From NCBI RefSeq assembly GCF_026210795.1, contig NC_089431.1, forward strand, positions 5,518,001 through 5,582,000: a DNA stretch of 64,000 bases. The letters run 5' to 3'. Within the stretch, counting starts at the first letter, position 1. Every line of letters begins with the position of its first letter. Source of the DNA: Rhizophagus irregularis (taxonomy: Eukaryota; Glomeromycota; Glomeromycetes; Glomerales; Glomeraceae). The translations under genes were made by a program, and so were the position numbers. Of this stretch, positions 22,162-34,700 are shown one piece after another. The notes beneath the pieces are model-generated. The model had not been told where the DNA came from. It saw only the letters and a program-made list of their open reading frames with translations, and did no database searches.

Positions 22162-24016
22162 TCATTCGACGCTATTTTCGTCATCTTGTTCTTGACTAAT
22201 TTCACGAAGAACTATTAAATAAATAAAATAATAAATAAAATTAAGTTAAAATATTGATAAATAAAAAAAAACTTATAAAATAATTAATATCTTACTTGAT
22301 TCATCTAATTGGCAATCAAGACAATCTGAAACTATAAATTAATTAAAACAACGTTAAAAAAAAAATATATAATTATTATAATATATCAAATCAAACAATA
22401 AAATACTTACTTTGATGTTGTATTTATTATTAAAAGGGTATTTTTTAATAGTTAGTATATAAAAAAAAAATTTCTAGATCAAAGTAGATAAAATTAAATT
22501 ACCTGAATTTATTGGTTCTGGAAGATCTTTGAAATTTAAAAGTCTACTAGTATAGACAGCTTGTGGATGTGTTTGAATATCGCTAGATATTTTTTTATCT
22601 GTTCTGTTTAATCTGATTTTATCATCATATTCATCCACTTCAGAACGAACCTCACTATCTTTATTCGTTTTTATACCTAATTTATGGAATATTTGAAAAA
22701 ATTCTTTAGTAGTTAATCTACTTTTTGCTTTAACATCCCATTTACTTAATATTTGAAATAGCTCCTTAGCTGTTGGTCTATTTTCTGGTTTAGCATCCCA
22801 ACATTTAGCAATTAAAGCTGTAAGTAATTTTGGTGTATATTTAAAAATACTTGGTCTAATTCCTTTACATATTCTAACAGCTAAAACTTCATCATGAGGG
22901 ATATCATTAAAAGGAATTTCTTCAGATATATATTCATTCATCATTATTCCAAATGAATAAATATCAGATGCTTTTGTATATTGTTTTCCACGTATAACTT
23001 CTGGTGCAACATAAGGTAATACTCCATAAATTCCATCTTTTTTTAATTGCTTTTCTGGTTGACACATTCCCAAATCACTTATTAATGAACCAGAAATACC
23101 AAATAATATATTGCCTGAATGAAAATCTTTATGAACTTTATCAGCATTATGAATATCCAGAAGTCCACTTGAAATAGAAAACAAATGATGAATTTTTGAA
23201 TAATAATTATTTGATCTTCTCAAATAATTATTTCTCAAATTTCCGTCTTTACAAAATTCTAAAACCATCATATAATCTTTAGTATCTGGATCTTGCGTTA
23301 TCCCGTAACAGGGAATAACATCATAAAGATAAATTTGAAGATGAGATTTAATCTAAAAAAAAAAAAAATTATTTTAAATTTATAGACAATTTTAAATAAA
23401 TAAAACAAATTTCTTATTTTAAATTACCTCATTTAAAAATTCTGTACTTATACAAGAAGAATCATCTAAACTCTTTAATGCAAATTTATTAAGTCTTATC
23501 CTTTCCCATCTTTTATTTTCAATATCCCAAGAATAGATATAACCCTCAGGCCATCTAGCAGAAAAAATTTTACCATAACCGCCTCTGGTAATATAAGTGA
23601 CATCTTCAAAATTCTTAAAAGGTATCCATTCAAGACATTTTTTATGATATACAGCGTCAAGTTGAGCATGTTGTATCAATTCATCAACATAATCATTTCC
23701 GCTAGTCCAATTTTTAAAATTTTCTTTAAATCTTTTAGCATTACAAGGTCGACACCAATGACCACCAGTCCCAGGTTCATTACATTCTCCACATATTCCA
23801 TAAACTTGTTCTCTTTTTTCTAAATCTTTTATATCAACTACTCTTTCATCTAACTCACCAATATCAGAAATTGTAACATGATACTTTTCAAAATAAATAT
23901 TTAAAAAAATTAATAAAAATTCGATAATATATTAAATATAAAATAGTATTGTTTTTAACCTGATATTCATCTGGATCGACATCCTTCCATAAATTTTTTG
24001 GATTTTCGAAGTTCAT
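22162..24016 (-). CDS. TKL-type protein kinase with N-terminal Cys4 motif, apparently intact
   Basis: Proposed exons: 23960-24016, 23428-23883, 22503-23352, 22296-22331 and 22162-22211, all with GT-AG junctions in consistent phase (0, 0, 1, 1). The start is ATG 24014-24016 (MNFENPKNLWKDV). Exon 2 encodes the knuckle CGECNEPGTGGHWCRPC, NWTSGN, EWIPFKNF, the glycine loop TRGGYGKIFSARW and FALKSL (beta3 Lys). Exon 3 encodes the hinge (YGITQDPDTKDYMMVLE), VHKDFHSGNIL (catalytic Asp present), SDLGMC, APEVIRG and a region with CWDAKPENRP. The two short tail exons encode SDCLDCQLDE and a Glu/Asp-rich end. All catalytic residues are present, so an active Ser/Thr or Tyr kinase is plausible. The substrate is unknown. 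Its nearest paralogue in the window is the broken copy at 49493-51301. The tail exons are the least certain part. Confidence 0.85.
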
Positions 24017-24922
24017 TTTTGATATTGGATTTTATATTAAAAATTTTTTTTATCCGTAAAATTTTTTTTTTAAAAAAAAAAAAATGCAAGCTTATAAATT
24101 ATTAAATTATCGTGTAACGTTATGAACTAGATTAGGATTGCAAAATAAACTTAGCAATGTTGCAAATGATCACCATAATGCGTAAACAATTAACTTTATG
24201 TTTAATCGGGCAATTCCGGATAAATTATAATCAGGTGATTAAAATCATCAAAAAATTATGGACAAATATGGAAGCCTCGTTGTATAATTCAGCTTGCTCT
24301 TGAAAAACAATTTCAATTACTAAAAAGAAAAAAAGAGAATATATTTCTTCTAATTATATAGATAGTTTTATTTTTACTAATAAATTTTCAACTAATTTTG
24401 ATTTTATAGAAACTAATTTAGAATATCTTAGAAACAAAATATATTTCAGTGGAGATATTTTGGGTTTTATACTGCACGTTAACTACGTGTCTTTGTTTTT
24501 TTAATTAATTTTGTTCTTTATAAAAGTGGCCTTGTTAGCAAGCACTTGACACGGGGTTGGTCTGTGATTAGTCTTTTTAGATTTTTTGGGCAGTGTATTT
24601 TACTTTAAATTCATCATGTATCACTTTTTATTTATAATTAGTATATAGAATTTAATAAAGTTTGATAAACAACATGCGGCTTCTTTTGAAGTCTCTTTAG
24701 CATTAAAAAAAAAAAATAAGTTATGATCAATTTTAAACTTTGCATATTGGAAGAGAATGCTATAACAAAAATTTTATTATATCAAACAAATTTTTGTGAC
24801 ATGACCACTGACTGATAATAATTGTAATTATTCTAATTAATCTAATCTATTACTTTCAGCATCTTGCAAGGGTAATCTTTGAATGTCCAAATCATTAAAC
24901 ATCGGCTGGCTAAAAAATTGTG
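24017..24922. other. AT-rich 5' flank of the kinase gene, no gene seen
   Basis: Long A/T runs lie near 24050-24085, just upstream of the kinase start. No coding region or RNA gene is recognised. Confidence 0.5.
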
Positions 24923-26118
24923 TTAGTATTCACCTTGTTTTAATTTGAATATTTCTTCTTCGGTCATAGTATCAAAAAAATCTTCTATTGGAGCAATATC
25001 AGAACTTACGTTATAATCCGTATGAGTAACAGTAGGAACACCAAGAATTTCTACAAGCTTTTTTCTTCTTGATAATTTTTGTTCTGCTTCACCTGTATTC
25101 GCTCGATTATTTGGAGATAATTCATTTCGCAATAGTGCAACAGCTCGATCTCTGGTAGTAGTGAGCTTTTTCCTTCACCAAAAAAGAAAAACTGCCAATG
25201 AGCTTGCAAGTCGGTTAAAACTGCTAACACAGGATATCGAGATTTTAAATCTGCTGCAACTAGTTCTGCCATAGCTTGATATACATTTACTCTATCAACC
25301 TCTTTTTTTAATCCAAAAAGAATTCGGATATTGAACTCTGAGAGGAATGACTTGACAGAACACTTGTCTGAAATATCAGCATCGGTCGTGCCGGTAAGTT
25401 TTATTGGCAGGAGATCAAAAAGTGTATCAAGATAATTATTATCATTGGTTGTATCAATGAGTTCGAGATCCCGATTAATCCAGGCAACTTGGAGTACGGT
25501 ATCCCTAAGATGAGTGTATCTGTCTTTTTGCGCTCTTTCTAGGACATCGTTCCATTTGAAAGCGGGAACATTTTTTACTGGGTTGGATCCTACGTCAGGT
25601 TCTATTGTGTCGATATTAAGACCAGTATAGTCTAGAATCCTTTACCAATCCTCATGGTTTACGCTTGATATGTTTACTGCGGATTCCTCTTTCACCAAGT
25701 CTTTAAGATCCTTTTTGATCTCTCTAATATCATCAGCCATTTCTTCATCGGCTTTTCTCTTAGTACCTGAGAATATAAATGGTCAAAGAAATATCACATT
25801 GATTAGAGTAGTAAAAAAAATCATCGAAGTTTCAACTTCTCTACTAAAGATAATTTCGTGAAATTATTTCCTTCACTTACCAGCAGGGGAAGCTGGTAAC
25901 TTGACGATAACGTGAATATGTTCATTAGCGGGTGCGGGGAATTTCTTTTCAATATTATCCATAGGTCTCAACACCTGACCACCCAAATCATTCACAATGT
26001 CGGTATTTGGATTTGTGAGAGCGGTTCGTTGAGTGTTTTGTGTATTAAGATCGATATTAACTTTATATAAAATGAGGTCCTTTGCTTTTACATGTTCGGA
26101 AGGCTCATCCGTATATAA
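24923..26118 (-). pseudogene. Crinkler (CRN)-type effector pseudogene
   Basis: The 5' part (about 26118-25881) matches the end of the CRN N-terminal domain: an LILYKVNI stretch, then LRPMDNIEKKF and EHIHVIVKLP. An intron follows (25767-25880, GTAAGT...TTCTCAG). The 3' part (25766-24923) has KRKADEEMADDIREIKKDL, a predicted alpha/beta region with FGLKKEVDR and YPVLAVLTDL, which resembles CRN C-terminal regions known from Rhizophagus and oomycetes, and ends at 24923. Two lesions break it: an in-frame TAA at 25642-25644 and a one-base frame change in the T5 run at 25167-25171 (plus strand). The start of the N-terminal domain is missing and its place is taken by the foldback element at 26119-26182. 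Base composition is less AT-rich than the neighbourhood. CRNs are host-directed effectors in oomycetes and some fungi; this copy cannot make a full product. Confidence 0.75.
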
Positions 26119-26182
26119 TTGGCTCTAGATTAGCTTAAATTTGGATTATTTTTTGCATAAATTTGAGCTAATTTCGAGCCAA
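26119..26182. mobile_element. Foldback/MITE-like inverted repeat, 64 bp
   Basis: TTGGCTCTAGATTAGCTTAA-ATTT (26119-26142) is mirrored at 26159-26182 (AAATTTGAGCTAATTTCGAG-CCAA) with about 21 of 24 positions paired and a 16-nt loop. It sits exactly where the Crinkler homology stops. Confidence 0.6.
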
Positions 26183-29100
26183 TGAGCCCGTTTGGTATAA
26201 ATTTATAAAAAAACTATTTACTGGGTTTGTAATTGTATTACTCAATCTTGTTTCATACCATTTTCTGGAGTTAAATTATCTACTTGATCAATTTCCCTCC
26301 CTTGCTTCTCTTTATTTCTCTCTTTCTTGCCTCTCTTGCCTCTCTTCTTACCTTATATATCTTGTATTTACTCCACCATTAATAATAATATAAAGTTCTA
26401 TAATATCATTTAACAATATCAGTTCTTTAGTGTTTATGAAAATAAACAAAAGGTTAATTAGGGTAGGCAGAAAGTAGATATGTATAAGTAAATATGACAA
26501 TAAGTAATGCAATATTAATAAACATAAATTAACTCCAAATCACAAATGACCAAAATGTCTTCAAATCCGATCAGATGTGAATAAAGTATTGCACTCCCAA
26601 TGACAAATACGATCAGACACAAATAAAGGATTTATGATGATAAATAACAATAAAACAATGGGTTAGGTGTATATGACAACAAATGACAATGAGATAACCA
26701 AAGAAATTAATAACAATAAAATATTTTATTTAATATCGGTAAATAACTTAGTGTTTGGATACTGTATCTATCTAATTACATCAAAAAATAACGCATCTAT
26801 TTATAAGTAAAAACACTAAACTAAAAATGTTTAAAATGTTTAATATGTGCCATATATACTATATGTGCAATATGTGCAATATATTTAATATATTTGATAT
26901 ATTAAACATTTCATATAGATACTTTATTAACAGATGTTTACGTCTATATTATAATTGGTTGTTATTATATAATTATTATAATATTAATAAAGTTTATTAA
27001 AAAAAAAAAAAAAAAAAAAATATTAAACATTTCGAACATTGATCTTCCGGTAATATTAATCGTCCCGGTAATTACCATTGATCAACAGCTATATCACGTG
27101 ATTCCGTCACATCATTTTTATCGTAACAATATAGAAACACTTCATTTGTTCAAACTTTTATATATTAAAAGTTCTATGATTACTGTAGCTGCTGTATTAC
27201 ATCCACTTGGACGTACTATATTTCCACACATTATATATATTTGTTTCTAATGGACAAATGCAGCATTATCTAATATTTTGAATTGATTCTGTAATGTTTC
27301 TCCTAATTATTGGAAGTCTTATTGATTGAATTGCACCATATTATTTGCAATAAGAAGATCTGGAGCAGAACTTAGTATTTGGTGTATTTTATATAGGAAG
27401 TAATAATAATTGGTCTCCCTTCTCTAATTTTGTTTTACTTTTGATTAATATTATTTTTAATTTCCACATGATCTATCCCTTTTATTATTATTTTTTTTTA
27501 TTTCAGTTATTTTTATTTTTATAGATGCAGTCTTGCCATATTATGTAACATTGTCTATCCCTTTTATTATTCTGAAATAATTATAAATTATTAATATATC
27601 AATCATTCTTTAATTTGTCAATCAATATCTCATACTTATTTGTTTATAGGTTATAATTACTTTTCATTAATTTATGTAATTATTATACTTTCTATGAAGT
27701 AAACTTCTTTATATCAAGTTAAATCTTTATAGAATATTTATTGCTTGTAAGGTTCAGTTTTACTGAATCAATTTAATAATTTCCATATTATATAAAACCT
27801 ATAAATCATGATCACAATCATTACAGTGAATTGTTTAATTTTTCTATAAATATCTAAGAAATTTAATTAATAATTCATTTTTGGATCTTTGATCTTTAAA
27901 TTCCAAATAAAAATATAAATTTTCAAAAACTATTAATATTATTTTTATCAGTTGGTAAAGTGATAATTTTAGTATTTTTAATTTGCAAATTATAAATAAA
28001 ACCTTAAATTAGATATTTTTTGATTAATTTATAGTATATCTATTAAACTATTGAATTAAGAATTCTTCTTTAAATGATTTAAATTATATATAGTTGATAG
28101 ATAGAGTCCATTTATTTGCAATATCTAAAATACTGTATTTTAGTATAAGGGTTGTTTAAAACCTTCTTATACAGTATAAGTTAATTGGTAATGAAAGTAA
28201 TAAGTTCTTGATAGTATTGTACTTCTACTACAGTGAAATCATTCCTTGATAATGTTGCCTTCTTTCATGGACTTTATTTAAGTAGCAGCAAGTATTATTT
28301 CTATGATGAGTTGGCAAAGTAAGTAATATGAAGTGTAGAAGTTTTGTTAGTTTTTGTGTTTTGTTTTTCTTTTACTATGAATACTTTTTGTAAATTCATA
28401 AGCCAATTTTGAAATGTAAATTCCTGATTGGACTTCAGTATTTGGTGGATTTCAAACATTTTTGATTTTGATGTTTAAAAAGAACTTGAACACAATGCTT
28501 TTTGATGACAGTACACCATCTTTCTTTTTAAATGGAAAAATAGCCAATTCATCAGTATATCAGATATATGCTTGTTAGAATAAATTGCATGTTTTCATGG
28601 TCAACTTTTCAAGAGTAAAATTTTGTAATATTAAAAAACAATTAAAATCCAAAAGATGGAATTAATTTACTTTATTACATTTGAATGGCAATTCTCTAAG
28701 CTTCTAGTAGTAAACAGTCATTTGATACTATTTTTTCATCACACTTTTTAATAAATAAGACATCTCATTTCTTACAAGTATCAGTATCTTGATTCATTGC
28801 AACATATGCTTGTCCAGCTGTAAATATTTATTAATCTAATAGTACTACATATTATATTTGGTAGTCTCCTTACTAAGATAAAACACATATATTTGTTAGT
28901 GTTAACCTTGGATTTTATGTACTGCATTTTAAAAATGGCTTAATGCTTGTTTATTATAGTTAAATCAATCAGTTGGCCTATTAACAGTAGGTTATAAAAG
29001 GCCAGTTTTCATAAAAAAAATACTATATTAATAAGTTTTTAATTATGAATTTTCATTAGAATCATTGTAAATTCCATTTTCATATATTGTATTTTTGAAA

Positions 29101-30236
29101 GAGTTCCTTTTTAAATTTGAATTGCATCTGGAAGTTTGTATATCTTCTGAAATGCTAATTACATTTTTTAATACCTAGATTTATCAGTTGGAGAATTTCT
29201 GGGCAAATCACTTGTTACTATATAACCATAATGTTGCAAACATATGATCCTTTGTTAACCAGTTCCTTTCTTTATGCTATAGACTTCATACTTAGGTGAT
29301 TTTCAAACTTTAAACCTGCAAAAGGCACCATTTATTTACATTAGTAAAAAATTGCCTTAACCCTCTGGTGCTTGGCTTAATAAAGAAAAATTGCCTTAAC
29401 CCTCTGGTACTTCAGCTTTAATAGAGAAATTGCCTTATTCATGAATAGTGAACTTTTGAAACTTGGCTCTTGATTTTTGATGAGAGGTGTTGGAGTAATA
29501 AAAGGTCATTGTGATAGATAAATAGATAGACAAAGAATTTTTTTTTTGAAAAATTTGGGTAGATATTAAAAGATATTATGTGGAAACAATAAAAAGAGAG
29601 AGGGAAAAAGGTTTGGTCTTATATAAGAAATAGGAGTAATAAGCTATCATAAGAGAAAATGCATTAATTTTATTAATAAATAATATATGAATTGTTTTCA
29701 GAAGTGAACTATTATCTGAAGGGGCTATTATTTTTTAGTTTTCCCCATGACCCCATGGTTCACTTGTTGCTGTTGCTTAACTAAAATAGGTTTGAGCACT
29801 ATAAAATTTTTAGAATTATATGTCTTATAATTGACCTTTTTGTATAGAAATAAATGTTCATAATTCTATTTATTAAATGCATTAACAAATGATGGTTGTG
29901 TTAAATTTCCAATCAGTAGAACCATTATTCTATCAAAAGTTGTATATTTAAATATATGACTAATAAATACTATATAAATACATTGAAATTTCATTAATAA
30001 TAATGTGTTCTGAATGATCTGTAATATCTTTCACCCCATTTTGACCACCTTAAGCATTTAGGAAGAATAATATTGATTGGTATATTATAATACTTTCATT
30101 TTTATTGGCAAAGTAGCTTTTTAAGTTTTGTTCAGTAGACTTTTCAATTATTTCTTGAGATACTTGTTTTGAGCTTAACATTATTGACCTGACTTATAAG
30201 TCATAATCTAACTTCTCCAATGTCAACTCTAAATCA
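26183..30236. other. Gene desert: AT-rich DNA with homopolymer
   Basis: A 22-nt A run lies at 26999-27020, preceded by a TATGTGCAATATGTGCAATA-type simple repeat near 26850-26890. No frame with protein-like composition was found on either strand, and no RNA gene is recognised. Confidence 0.5.
29346..29436. repeat. Tandem repeat, about 40 bp x 2.3
   Basis: AAATTGCCTTAACCCTCTGG-T recurs at 29350 and 29390, with a third partial start (AAATTGCCTTA) near 29427. The spacers are TTGGCTTAATAAAGA and TTCAGCTTTAATAGAG. Confidence 0.65.
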
Positions 30237-30237
30237 C

Positions 30238-31782
30238 ACACCCCGACCATGCCATGGCTTTTTATCCTTCTTCAACTCCTCATTGTTTCTTTCTAATCGT
30301 GCCACTTGTCCTTTTAAATATCTATTTTCTTGAACAAGCTGGAAGTTTTTGGATTGGCTAACTTTTAATAAAATTTAATTTCATCTTTTCTAATTAATGG
30401 TTCAGTTATCTTTTTAGTTATCTAATTAATTATCTTGTTATTCAGTTCAAATTTAGAAATTCAAGTCACATTAGCAATTTTCGGACATAATTATGATGTT
30501 CCCACATAGACAGTTGGAATTGCTAGTTAGTTTTATATTTTTATCAATTAATTTTTGCAAGTCTTCCACTGCCCTTTGCTTTATTATCTTACAATTAAAG
30601 AATATAATACTTCTGCATCAATACTCACTCAATCAAACAAAATAATGAAATTTACTACATATTATTTAGAATATTATATACTATAATGTTCAATATTTCA
30701 TATTAATTTCCATAAGTTGTTCTCTTTTGGAATTACAATTAATGACAGCAAAAACATAGGTGACATAACTTTTCAATAAGATCAAACAATTTTTTCTGTT
30801 AGTTGTTCAATGTCTTTATGAATTTTGTTTGATTTATTATTGGTGGTGATATGTCTCTCATCTCCTCATTTTGACATAGTTTCTCATTGTTATTTTCCTG
30901 TATAATTTCCAGTAAAAGTTAATTATACATATAGATAATATCTAATTAGATGTAAACAAATAGCTAATAAAATACTGGATTTTGCAAAGAATCTGAGATG
31001 TAACACTTTTCTATAAAAATATGAATAAAAATATTTATAATAAAATTAATAAGAGGTAAATGTTTATGAATAAACTTTGATTGTAATTTGCTAATTTTCA
31101 TCCCAGTGCCCTTTCTTTGCACAATAAGCGCACATGTCTGGCAGTACTTTCTTAGCTAAATTATTGATATAATTTAAGCATATACAGTATATTAAATATT
31201 GATAATAAGCACGTGATAATAAAATACCAGATGCAAGTTCTGATTTACGATAAGTCTAATAATATTGAAAAATTCTACAATGAGTATTTCAATAATTCAC
31301 ATTTAATTAATTGTAGAGTTCAAGCCTTGTATATCGAGAGTGGAAATATGAAATGAATTTGTAAAAGAAGGAGGAGTTGCATAATATCATTTCCTTTCAC
31401 TTATTTTTATGTATTAGTAACAAAATTGCTGTAATTTCTTTTGCATAGTTTGAAAATTATTAAGGTAACAAATAGCTCTATATTTTGTATGAAAGCTACC
31501 TGCAACCTTAGTGGGTATGATTCTGGAAAACTAATACTATCCATGTCAAGATTTTTTTGACTCTAAGTTTTGCATACCAGTTTGGCGATTATAAATATTG
31601 AGTAAGACTTCATCAAGTTTCAAATTACTATAACACTTTTGATTTTCCATTTGAATTTTGAAGTAGTCAAGAATAATTTCTTTTTCCCTCTCCTTCTTTT
31701 TGTTCTCTGCTAGGACGTTCATTTGAAATGCACTCTTGATACTTTCTTTGATGACTCTGTATTCAAAGTAAATAAGTTTCAC
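30238..31782 (-). pseudogene. Decayed minus-strand gene with zinc-knuckle and coiled-coil pieces
   Basis: Three protein-like pieces lie in 5' to 3' order on the minus strand. The first, at 31782-31546, is a lysine/glutamate-rich helix (NKKKEREKEIILDYFKIQME) ending in a stop. At about 31145-31100 comes CAYCAKKGHWDEN, most of a CCHC zinc knuckle. At about 30345-30238 comes a heptad-patterned coiled coil (QVARLERNNEELKKDKK) ending in WHGRGV and a stop. The AT-rich gaps between them have no open frame. It may be one degraded repeat-derived gene or separate relics; the family is not recognised. Confidence 0.35.
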
Positions 31783-34700
31783 CAGTATGTTTTCTAACTT
31801 CTCTTTGATTGCATTTTTTACAGATCCCTGTAATACGCTAAACTAAGTTACTGGTATGTGGAACATGGCAATCTGCTTTGCTCATTCCCTTACCCTAAGG
31901 GTTCATTCAGGCAATTCCCATTCAAGAGTATCTCAGGAACCTTGTGTACAATACCCTCCATCAGGTTGGTGTATTTTTGATTTATGTAAAGCCCAACAAG
32001 CCTTGGACTTTTGTTTTGATGTTGTAGAGCTACCCTAGAACAAAAAAAAATAATTTTGTTGATGTGCTTTGTCAACTTTACAGTTTGGTAATAGCTGAAA
32101 CCTTTTGTTATTTACTATTTCTATTTTAATGAATTTCACTATAAAACAGTATATAAATTCAAAGGTATTATAATTAGTTAAGTGTAAATATAGCAGTAAG
32201 ATTAGTCATATTATTTTCAGTGCTTCTGTTTCTCATTGCTGGTAACATATTGGTTTCTTCTATAATTTAGTAACAAAATAATAACCAGTATTGCTATCTA
32301 CATCATGGTATTATCTGATAATAAAAAGAATTTTCATTTAGAACTTTTTGAGATTCATTTCACTATAGATTAGTGATTAGATATGCAGAGCTCATGTTAG
32401 GACGAATTTTTCCTCTTGTGAATCCAATAATACAATCATGAATGGTAGTTTCATAATATAAATTTCTTTCAATCTTCATTTCTTGATTATTATTAATAAT
32501 ACCATCAAAGATTTTTTGATTGACTATTTCCCTACAATCAGGAATATTTTAATCATAATATTTGAATATAAAATAAAGTAAAAAGCAAAACTTAAATTTA
32601 GGTGAGAAGTATTGTGATATTTTAAATAGTATCAATAACTTCTTCTGGGGATGTAACTTTACACAATAGTTGCACACATAATAATTTTCTGTGTTGCATC
32701 TACTTCCACCTCTGGATATTGGTTGATTTGCAATGACTTATTTAATTTTAATATTTACTGCATACATGTTTTCAAGGGCTTATCAATCCATTCCACATAT
32801 GGTCATATTTTAGTGCTGTTTGACAGAATTTCCATTATTTGATAAATCTGAATAATCTGATTAAGTTCTATCCATATTTTAAAAATCTTGATGAAACATT
32901 TAGTAAATATAGGGAGCTCTTTGTGTATGCATTATATGAAAAAGAAATTATTATAATTATTATGGCAAAGTCTTTTATACTTTGGTAGAAGGTGATACAT
33001 TAGAGATAGGATAAAGATAAAGTATTTCTTGCAACAAATAAGTTATTAGTCATTTGAAAGAATTTTAGAATTTTTCAAAGGGAAATTTCTCATATTTAAT
33101 AGAAATCATGTATTTATTAATATTTTTTTATTAGAAATCATGACAAGCCATTTGACGTCAAAGCCAGCCATATGACCATATATAGAAATGAACAACAATA
33201 ATTCTTGTGAAATTTTTTGTTTGTGTAAAAATAAGATGTTTTTGATATGATTTAAATTTTACAGCCCTGTTTTAATTTAAGCCTTGGATAAAAAAAAAAT
33301 GGCTTGGCTAAAAACTTTGCCACAGATTAATTAAATTGATTTAAACCAATGAATTTCTTAATAGTATAAATTTTAAAAAAATAGGCTTTTTATTTATGAT
33401 CAAATTTTTATTTTTAAATAAGCCATTATATATTTCATGTCTTTTTTTTTATTGGTTAATTATTTTCCTTTTTATATTTTTTTTTTTAAAAAAAATTAAA
33501 AATTAGTTCAGAAAATTATATCTGAAAATTTAATAAGGTACATTATCTCATGTTTACTAATTGGTCATCAGTGATTTTCTGATGATATTTTTCTTGCTCA
33601 CGTGTTTTTATAGTTTATTTATACCTTTTTCACTCTTTCCCATCACCGGACGTTAGTCTCCATGAGATAAAAGAGTTATTTCACGTGTCGTATAAATATC
33701 ATGATTTTCACGGCGCAGCCGCAATAACTATTACGTATCACTTCAACTTAAACTTAAATAGTACAAATGTTCTAATTAATACAATTATTTTGAAACTGTT
33801 ACAAAAAAATTATCACATGTTAAAATAAATATAAATAAATAATATGATTGATTAAAAATAAAATATGGTTTTGTAAAAAATGGATAAACGGATAAAAATA
33901 ATAATAACGCAAAGCAAAAAAACAGCCACTCAATTTAATAACAATTAACCAATATTATGTAAATATACATTTCTTTTTGAACAAATATTTCAAATTTAAA
34001 TAAAATATTTTTACTTATGATGAAATCACATGAACGATTGCCAAATAACTCTGAAAATTCTTTGTGAAACTACAAAAAAAGAAAAAAGAATTAGATATGC
34101 ACGTTTTTACGCAAAGAATAAATGTTTTTTCTAAATTACACAAATTTCATAAAATATCAAAAAAGAAAGTATCAAATAAGTTCATTCGTTAAATTCTTAC
34201 ACTAATTGTAACAGATAATTACAAGGATTTACTCAAAAAGAAATTGCACAAGAAAAAACATGAAGAATTATTCTTGAAATGAAGCATGAATTGGTGGAAG
34301 TGATTGCAGTCATTACACGAAGCAAGACTGTTAAATTTAGTCTAATTTAAAAAAAAAGAAATTAAGACTAACTTTGATAACTTTTAACCGAATGCCCCAT
34401 CATTAAATGTAATAATGGTTTAAATAGAAAAAAGCATAACTGATAATCACGAATAATATTATTTTAGGGATCATTTTAATGTCCTTTTTTAGAAATGAAT
34501 GATAATTAGTATTGTATGGGCGACGCAAATTGATATGAGAAAACAAAAAAAAATATTATCTTTTACTTAATGTTACTAATGTCGTCACAACAAAGCTGGG
34601 TTTATAACAATAATAATTTATTTCTTTTTTTCTTACATGTAAAATATATAAAATATACTATATACAAAAATCGCATCACTTGATTTGTATCCCATGACAT

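Noticed and set aside
31856..32075. Possible small genes on both strands
   Set aside because: The two frames overlap in antisense, neither shows a domain, and no splice or start context decides between them.
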